Made by a program: the position numbers and the translations under genes. 9,985 nucleotides of DNA from CAZAGT01 sp964484515. Its GTDB lineage: Bacteria > Desulfobacterota > DSM-4660 > Desulfatiglandales > HGW-15. Position 1 is the first letter of the stretch. Every line of letters begins with the position of its first letter. A model generated the notes under the pieces. The model had not been told where the DNA came from. It did not search any database and was given only the letters and a program-made list of their open reading frames with translations. Location: the NCBI GenBank assembly GCA_964484515.1, contig CAZAGT010000181.1:1-9985 (forward strand), written 5' to 3'. This document shows, piece by piece, positions 6,045 to 9,985 of this stretch.

Positions 6045-7016
6045 CTAGGCCATCTTGGTCAACTCTTCCTCGATGATCCCCTTGAACAGGGGCACCTTAT
6101 AGGCGTTGTTGTCCATCGGCTCGGCCCCCTTCACCGCGGCCTCGGCAGCCGCACCGATGGTGCGCGCATCCAGCCTCTTGCCGAGGATGGCCTTCTCGGC
6201 CGCCTCGGATCGCCAGGGCACCGGAGCCGCACCGCTCAGGACCACACTGGCCGCGCTGACCTTGCCGCCGCCCATCTGCACCGCCAGGGCCACACCGGCC
6301 AGGGCAAAATCAAACCCCTGACGCTCACGCACCTTGCGGTAGCTGCTCTTGAGTCCCGAGGCCGGCGCCGGCACGACGATCTCCGTGACGATCTCATCGG
6401 GTTTGAGGATCGTCTCCTTTTGGACGTCGTCCCCTGGCCCGACAAAGAACTTGCCCATGGCCACCCGCCGCGTGCCGCCCTTGCCGGTGATGCTGACACT
6501 GGCATCCAGCGCTATCAGGGCCGGCGCCGTGTCCGAGGGATGGACAATATAGCAGATCCCGTCGCTGCCAAAGATGCAGTGGTACTGGTTTTCACCCCCG
6601 ACGGCATAACAGATATCGCCCCCTTTGCGCAGGCAGTTATAGCCGCCACGAAAATACCAGCACCAGGGCCGCTGGCAGATGTTCCCGCCGAGCGTCCCCT
6701 GGTTGCGCAGCTGCGGGCTCGCCACCGTGGTCGCGGCCTGGGCCAGCGCCGTGTAACGCGTCTTGATGGTGGCATTGCTCGCCACCTCGGCAATCGTGGT
6801 CATCGCCCCGATCCGGAGACCGCCGCTGCTCTCCTTGATCCCTTTCAGGCCCGGCAGCTTGCTCAGACTGACCACCTTGTTCGCCCCATACACCCCATCC
6901 CGCAGGCAGTTGAGCAGGTCCGTTCCACCCGCATGGATCCTGGCCCCATCGGAGGAGAGATGTTTGATGGCTTCCCTTGCAGATCCTGGTCGGACATAAT
7001 CAAAGTTCGGCAACAT
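6045..7016 (-). CDS. FAD subunit of a molybdenum hydroxylase, with four-cysteine loop
   Basis: A 323-residue medium subunit of the xanthine oxidase family (CoxM/YagS type). It passes electrons from the iron-sulfur clusters to FAD and an external acceptor. The FAD-binding motifs are AGGTDLL (29-35) and TLGGNI (108-113). After the second comes a loop with cysteines C119, C128, C136 and C147 (CWYFRGGYNC ... ICYAVGGENQYHC). A cysteine-bearing loop of this kind holds an extra [4Fe-4S] cluster in PaoB/YagS, and 4-hydroxybenzoyl-CoA reductase also has such a cluster in its FAD subunit. Assignment of these four as ligands is by analogy; C114 and C155 are also nearby. No signal peptide. The ATG at 7016 has AAAGGAGGG 9 bases upstream and lies 20 bases after the Mo-subunit stop, so it is the last gene of the operon. 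The C-terminal CO-dehydrogenase flavoprotein-like domain appears complete. Confidence 0.9.
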   Translation of the reverse strand: MLPNFDYVRPGSAREAIKHLSSDGARIHAGGTDLLNCLRDGVYGANKVVSLSKLPGLKGIKESSGGLRIGAMTTIAEVASNATIKTRYTALAQAATTVASPQLRNQGTLGGNICQRPWCWYFRGGYNCLRKGGDICYAVGGENQYHCIFGSDGICYIVHPSDTAPALIALDASVSITGKGGTRRVAMGKFFVGPGDDVQKETILKPDEIVTEIVVPAPASGLKSSYRKVRERQGFDFALAGVALAVQMGGGKVSAASVVLSGAAPVPWRSEAAEKAILGKRLDARTIGAAAEAAVKGAEPMDNNAYKVPLFKGIIEEELTKMA

Positions 7017-7036
7017 GGTTCGATCCCTCCTTTCCC

Positions 7037-9334
7037 CTACGCCTTCAACTGAAGCGGGTTAATGGGTGTCTTGGTGAAACGGATCCCGGTGGCATTGTAG
7101 ATCGCATTCGCCACGGCCGCATTCGGCGGTATCCGGGGCGGCTCCCCGCCCCCCTTGGCCGCCGAGCTGCTCAGATCCGGGTCGATCGGCTCGATGAACA
7201 GCAGGGTCCAGTCCGTGGGCACATCCTTGATCGTCGCCACCTTGTAATCGTGCATGTTCTTGTTCAGGATCCGCCCCAGGTGCGCCCCGTCCATGACGCG
7301 CTCCTCGCTCAGCACATGGCTGATCCCCTGCACCGACCCGCCGACCATCTGATTGCCCAGCGTCAGCTTGTTCATCACCCGGCCGCTGTCCTGGGTCGCC
7401 ACGTAGCGCAGGACCTTGACCTCCATCGTCTTCATGTTCACTTCCACCTCACAGAAGTGCGCACAGAAGGGCTTGACCCGCTTGTTGGGCGGGTTCGACC
7501 CCGAGCGGCCCATCCCCACCAGCACCTGGTAGTTCTTCAGCTCGGTCAGGTCCGTAAACTTCACCCGCTTGCTGTTGACCACCGTCGAGTACACCTCCCC
7601 CGGCGCCACCTCCAACTCCGAGGGGTCCACCTTCAGGTCCTTGGCCGCCGCCTCGATCAGCTTCTGCTTCAGATCGATGCAGGCCTCGCGCACCGCCGGG
7701 CTGTCCGTCGGCGTCGTCCGGCTCCCCGCACTCACCTGGCTGAAGGTCGTCGCGGCCGTGTCCGCAATCTCAAGATCCACGTACTCCGGCTTGATCCCCA
7801 GCTCCTCGGCCACGATCTGCGCATACCACGTCTTCGTGCCCGTCCCCAGGTCCGAGGTCCCGCTGTTCACCTTCACCGTGCCATCGCCGGAAAGCTCCAC
7901 CAGCACCGTCACCGGCGGCCAGATAAAGCCCATCTCAAAGGAACTGGTCGCCATCCCCGCGCCCCGGCGGATGTGACCCTTCTGCCGCGCCGTGCGCTTG
8001 CGCGCCTCCTTCCAGCCAAACGCCTTGGCCCCCTCCTCGATGCACTCCCGCAGTCCCGTCGTGCTGTAAGGCGGGTTACCCTCCCAGTCCTGCGCAAAGC
8101 TCGGGACGTTCTTCAACCGCAAATCGACCGGGTCCATCCCGATCTTCTCCGCCAGTTGGTCCATCATCAGCTCCATCGCGTACGTGGCCTGATAATGACA
8201 CGGCGCCCGGAACGGCCAGGTCAGCGAGGCATTGATGTACACGTCCGTCCCCTCCGTCTTCAGGTTCGGACAGAGGTACTGGTCCCGGATCGGGCGGTCG
8301 TACCAGAAGATCCCGCCCGAGGACAAAGAGCCACCCGTGTTGATCGTCTGATAGTGAAAGGCCGTCAGCGTCCCGTCCTTCTTGACCCCCGCCTTGACCT
8401 TCATGTTGTGCGGCGGCGAGTTGCCGCCGTCGGCAAATTGCGCCTCGCGCGGGTCCGCAATCTTCACCGGCCGGCCCGCCACCTTGGCCAACAGCGGCCC
8501 AATGATGTGCGGCTGCCAGGTCTGGCCCTTGCCGCCAAATCCCCCGCCCGTGTACTTGCCGCTCACCCGGCACTTCGACTTCGGCAGACCCAGCGCCGTA
8601 CTGATCTCGGCCTGCATCGGGGCAAACACCCCCTGGGTCCCCGTCCAGACGTTCAGACTGTCCCCGTCCCAGCTCGCCAGACAGCCGCTCGTCTCGGGGG
8701 TGTTGTGGAAAAAGCACGATACCTTGTAGCTCTCCTCCACCACCACGTCCGCCGCCGCAAACCCCTTCGCCAGGTCCCCCCGCTCGTAGCCATCCGTGGC
8801 CCGCTTGTTGCTCGAACCCCGCACCACCGGCGCCCCCGGCTTGAGCGCCTCCAGCTCGTCGACCACAAAGGGCAACACCTCGTAGTCCACCTCGATCGCC
8901 CGCAGCGCATCACAGGCCTGATACGGCGTCTCCGCCGCCACCGCCGCCACCGCCTCGCCCTCATGACGGCAATGCTCCGGAAACAGCTCCCGCTGCGCCT
9001 CCGGATCCGCCCAGGTCCCATACGTGTGGTACATCTTCGTCACCGGATGGCCCCCGTAGATCACCGCACGCACCCCCGGCATCCGCTCCGCCGCCCGCGC
9101 GTCGATCCGCCGTACCTTCGCGTTGCCGTAAGGACAGCGCAGGATCGCCCCGTAGAGCATCCCCGGGAGCTTCAGGTCATTGTAGTAAAGCGCCTCACCA
9201 TTGACACGCTCGTGGGCGTCCACCCGCGGAATCCCCTTGCCCACCACCCGCGTCTTGCCCCAGGGCTCGGGCTTCTCTCCCCGCTTCGGCGTCTTCGGTA
9301 GGGTAACTCCTTCTTCATAGTAACTCGCTGCCAT
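7037..9334 (-). CDS. Molybdopterin-binding catalytic subunit of a xanthine oxidase-family enzyme
   Basis: A 765-residue large subunit that binds the molybdenum cofactor and hydroxylates or oxidises the substrate (aldehydes, N-heterocycles or aromatic acyl-CoAs in known relatives). The N-terminal hammerhead domain spans roughly 25-160 (GKGIPRVDAHERVNGEALY). Cofactor-binding motifs are TGTQGVF (231-237), GGGFGGK (263-269), FRAPCHYQATYAMELMMDQLAEKIG (375-399) and SDLGTGTKT (494-502). The catalytic glutamate is probably E731 in KGGGEPP, where GVGEPP is more usual. Length is typical of the PaoC/YagR and Hcr-like groups. No signal peptide is seen, so export would depend on the small subunit. A GGGGGG-containing ribosome-binding site lies just upstream, and the gene follows the small-subunit stop by 15 bases. 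Codon use is strongly G/C-ending, leaving a long spurious reading frame on the opposite strand. Substrate unknown. Confidence 0.93.
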   Translation of the reverse strand: MAASYYEEGVTLPKTPKRGEKPEPWGKTRVVGKGIPRVDAHERVNGEALYYNDLKLPGMLYGAILRCPYGNAKVRRIDARAAERMPGVRAVIYGGHPVTKMYHTYGTWADPEAQRELFPEHCRHEGEAVAAVAAETPYQACDALRAIEVDYEVLPFVVDELEALKPGAPVVRGSSNKRATDGYERGDLAKGFAAADVVVEESYKVSCFFHNTPETSGCLASWDGDSLNVWTGTQGVFAPMQAEISTALGLPKSKCRVSGKYTGGGFGGKGQTWQPHIIGPLLAKVAGRPVKIADPREAQFADGGNSPPHNMKVKAGVKKDGTLTAFHYQTINTGGSLSSGGIFWYDRPIRDQYLCPNLKTEGTDVYINASLTWPFRAPCHYQATYAMELMMDQLAEKIGMDPVDLRLKNVPSFAQDWEGNPPYSTTGLRECIEEGAKAFGWKEARKRTARQKGHIRRGAGMATSSFEMGFIWPPVTVLVELSGDGTVKVNSGTSDLGTGTKTWYAQIVAEELGIKPEYVDLEIADTAATTFSQVSAGSRTTPTDSPAVREACIDLKQKLIEAAAKDLKVDPSELEVAPGEVYSTVVNSKRVKFTDLTELKNYQVLVGMGRSGSNPPNKRVKPFCAHFCEVEVNMKTMEVKVLRYVATQDSGRVMNKLTLGNQMVGGSVQGISHVLSEERVMDGAHLGRILNKNMHDYKVATIKDVPTDWTLLFIEPIDPDLSSSAAKGGGEPPRIPPNAAVANAIYNATGIRFTKTPINPLQLKA

Positions 9335-9349
9335 CGCTCAACCCCCCTT

Positions 9350-9973
9350 TCACATCCGCGTCGCCGCGCGTTTGACCGCCTTGAAAATATTGGCGTAGGC
9401 CCCGCAGCGGCAGATCGTACCGCTCATCCCCTCCAGAATCTCCTCATCCGAGGGGTTGCGATTGGACCGCAAAAGACCCTCCGCCGACATCACCATCCCC
9501 GGCGTGCAGAATCCACACTGCATCCCGTCCTCATCCACAAAGGCCTGCTGCACCACGCTCAGCTCCTCACCCTTCGACAGACCCTCCACCGTCGTGATCT
9601 CACAGCCCTCCGCCTCCACCGCCAGCGTCAGACACGCCAACCGCGCCGAACCGTCAATCAGCACCGTGCAGTACCCGCACTCCCCGCGGCTGCAACCGTC
9701 CTTGGCCGCCGTCAGCCCCAACTTCTCGCGCAACACAAAGAGCAGCGACCAGCGCGGTTCCACCAGCACCCGGTGACGGCTCCCGTTCACCATCAGGGTC
9801 ACCTTCGTCATCTCCTCGGGCGTCATCACCTCCTCGGCACCCGCCTTCTGACCACCAAGGATGGCCCCCGAGGCCGCCACCCCCACAGCACCCGCACCCA
9901 CCGTCGTCATAAATCCCCGGCGCGTCATCCCGTGCTGCCCCTGGCATCTCTTCTCGTCCTTCTCCTTGGCCAT
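9350..9973 (-). CDS. Tat-exported [2Fe-2S] subunit of a molybdenum hydroxylase
   Basis: A 207-residue small subunit (CoxS/YagT type) with two [2Fe-2S] clusters that relay electrons from molybdopterin to FAD. A twin-arginine signal opens it: TRRGFM at residues 17-22, then a small-residue hydrophobic stretch (TTVGAGAVGVAASGAILGG) and probable cleavage near 46 (AGA-EE). The plant-ferredoxin-like cluster is bound by C94, C99, C102 (DGCSRGECGYC) and C114. The helical-domain cluster is bound by C153, C156 (CGFC) and C188, C190 (CRC). All eight ligands are present. The ATG at 9973 has AAGGAGG 5 bases upstream and nothing shorter retains the signal. It is the first gene of the three within the window; the promoter must lie beyond the right edge. 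The arrangement resembles PaoA, whose signal exports the whole folded heterotrimer. Confidence 0.93.
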   Translation of the reverse strand: MAKEKDEKRCQGQHGMTRRGFMTTVGAGAVGVAASGAILGGQKAGAEEVMTPEEMTKVTLMVNGSRHRVLVEPRWSLLFVLREKLGLTAAKDGCSRGECGYCTVLIDGSARLACLTLAVEAEGCEITTVEGLSKGEELSVVQQAFVDEDGMQCGFCTPGMVMSAEGLLRSNRNPSDEEILEGMSGTICRCGAYANIFKAVKRAATRM

Positions 9974-9976
9974 AGA

Positions 9977-9985
9977 CTCCTCCTT
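9977..9985 (-). promoter_or_regulatory. Strong ribosome-binding site of the molybdenum-enzyme operon
   Basis: On the minus strand AAGGAGGAG occupies the last bases of the window, followed by TCT and the ATG of the [2Fe-2S] subunit. It is close to a perfect anti-Shine-Dalgarno match and fixes the start at 9973. The promoter is outside the window. Confidence 0.85.

Noticed and set aside
6977..9301. A 774-codon open frame on the plus strand, antisense to the Mo subunit
   Set aside because: The translation is mostly Arg, His, Leu, Pro and Val with no domain. The opposite strand encodes an unmistakable molybdopterin enzyme whose G/C-ending codons avoid TTA, CTA and TCA, which removes stops from the antisense frame.
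6045..9973. Calling the operon CO dehydrogenase or 4-hydroxybenzoyl-CoA reductase
   Set aside because: The Mo-site motifs do not show the CO dehydrogenase active-site signature, and the Tat signal argues against a cytoplasmic acyl-CoA substrate. The PaoABC-like plan fits better, with substrate unknown.

Overview
The window looks like a chromosomal segment of a Gram-negative bacterium with anaerobic or microaerobic metabolism. The evidence is a Tat-exported molybdenum hydroxylase, a pair of oxygen-sensitive-type 2-hydroxyacyl-CoA dehydratase/benzoyl-CoA reductase-like subunits, and a c-di-GMP signalling protein. I cannot assign a phylum. A Deltaproteobacteria, NC10/Rokubacteria or Nitrospirae-like lineage is only a guess from gene content. 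No tRNA, rRNA, CRISPR array, transposase or phage gene is visible.

Positions 1-3486 (minus strand): a cluster read leftward. It starts with a BcrC/HgdB-type subunit (3486-2356), coupled by an ATGA overlap to a BcrB/HgdA-type subunit (2359-1058). About 300 non-coding bases follow, holding a large imperfect inverted repeat (about 820-1014), and then a DUF3786 protein (760-125). The ATPase activator that normally drives this dehydratase/reductase superfamily is not in the window. Around the DUF3786 stop codon lie two overlapping palindromes and a possible leftward promoter for a gene beyond the left edge.

Positions 3626-5931 (plus strand): a diguanylate cyclase with receiver-like, coiled-coil, GAF and GGDEF regions, transcribed divergently from the dehydratase-like pair. 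It is followed by a small secreted protein of unknown function. A strong hairpin with A- and T-rich flanks (5939-5973) sits between this block and the convergent molybdenum-enzyme genes and can terminate both.

Positions 9973-6045 (minus strand): a compact three-gene operon for a xanthine oxidase-family enzyme, in the order [2Fe-2S] subunit (Tat signal), Mo subunit, FAD subunit (with an added four-cysteine loop). The closest known plan is the periplasmic aldehyde oxidoreductase PaoABC/YagTSR, with 4-hydroxybenzoyl-CoA reductase as a more distant comparison. Only the small subunit has an export signal, so the complex is probably folded in the cytoplasm and exported whole. This operon is visibly more GC-rich than the rest of the window.

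No obviously new defence or mobile system is present. The least explained parts are the activator-less dehydratase pair with DUF3786, the long palindromic intergenic element, and the unknown substrate of the exported molybdenum enzyme.
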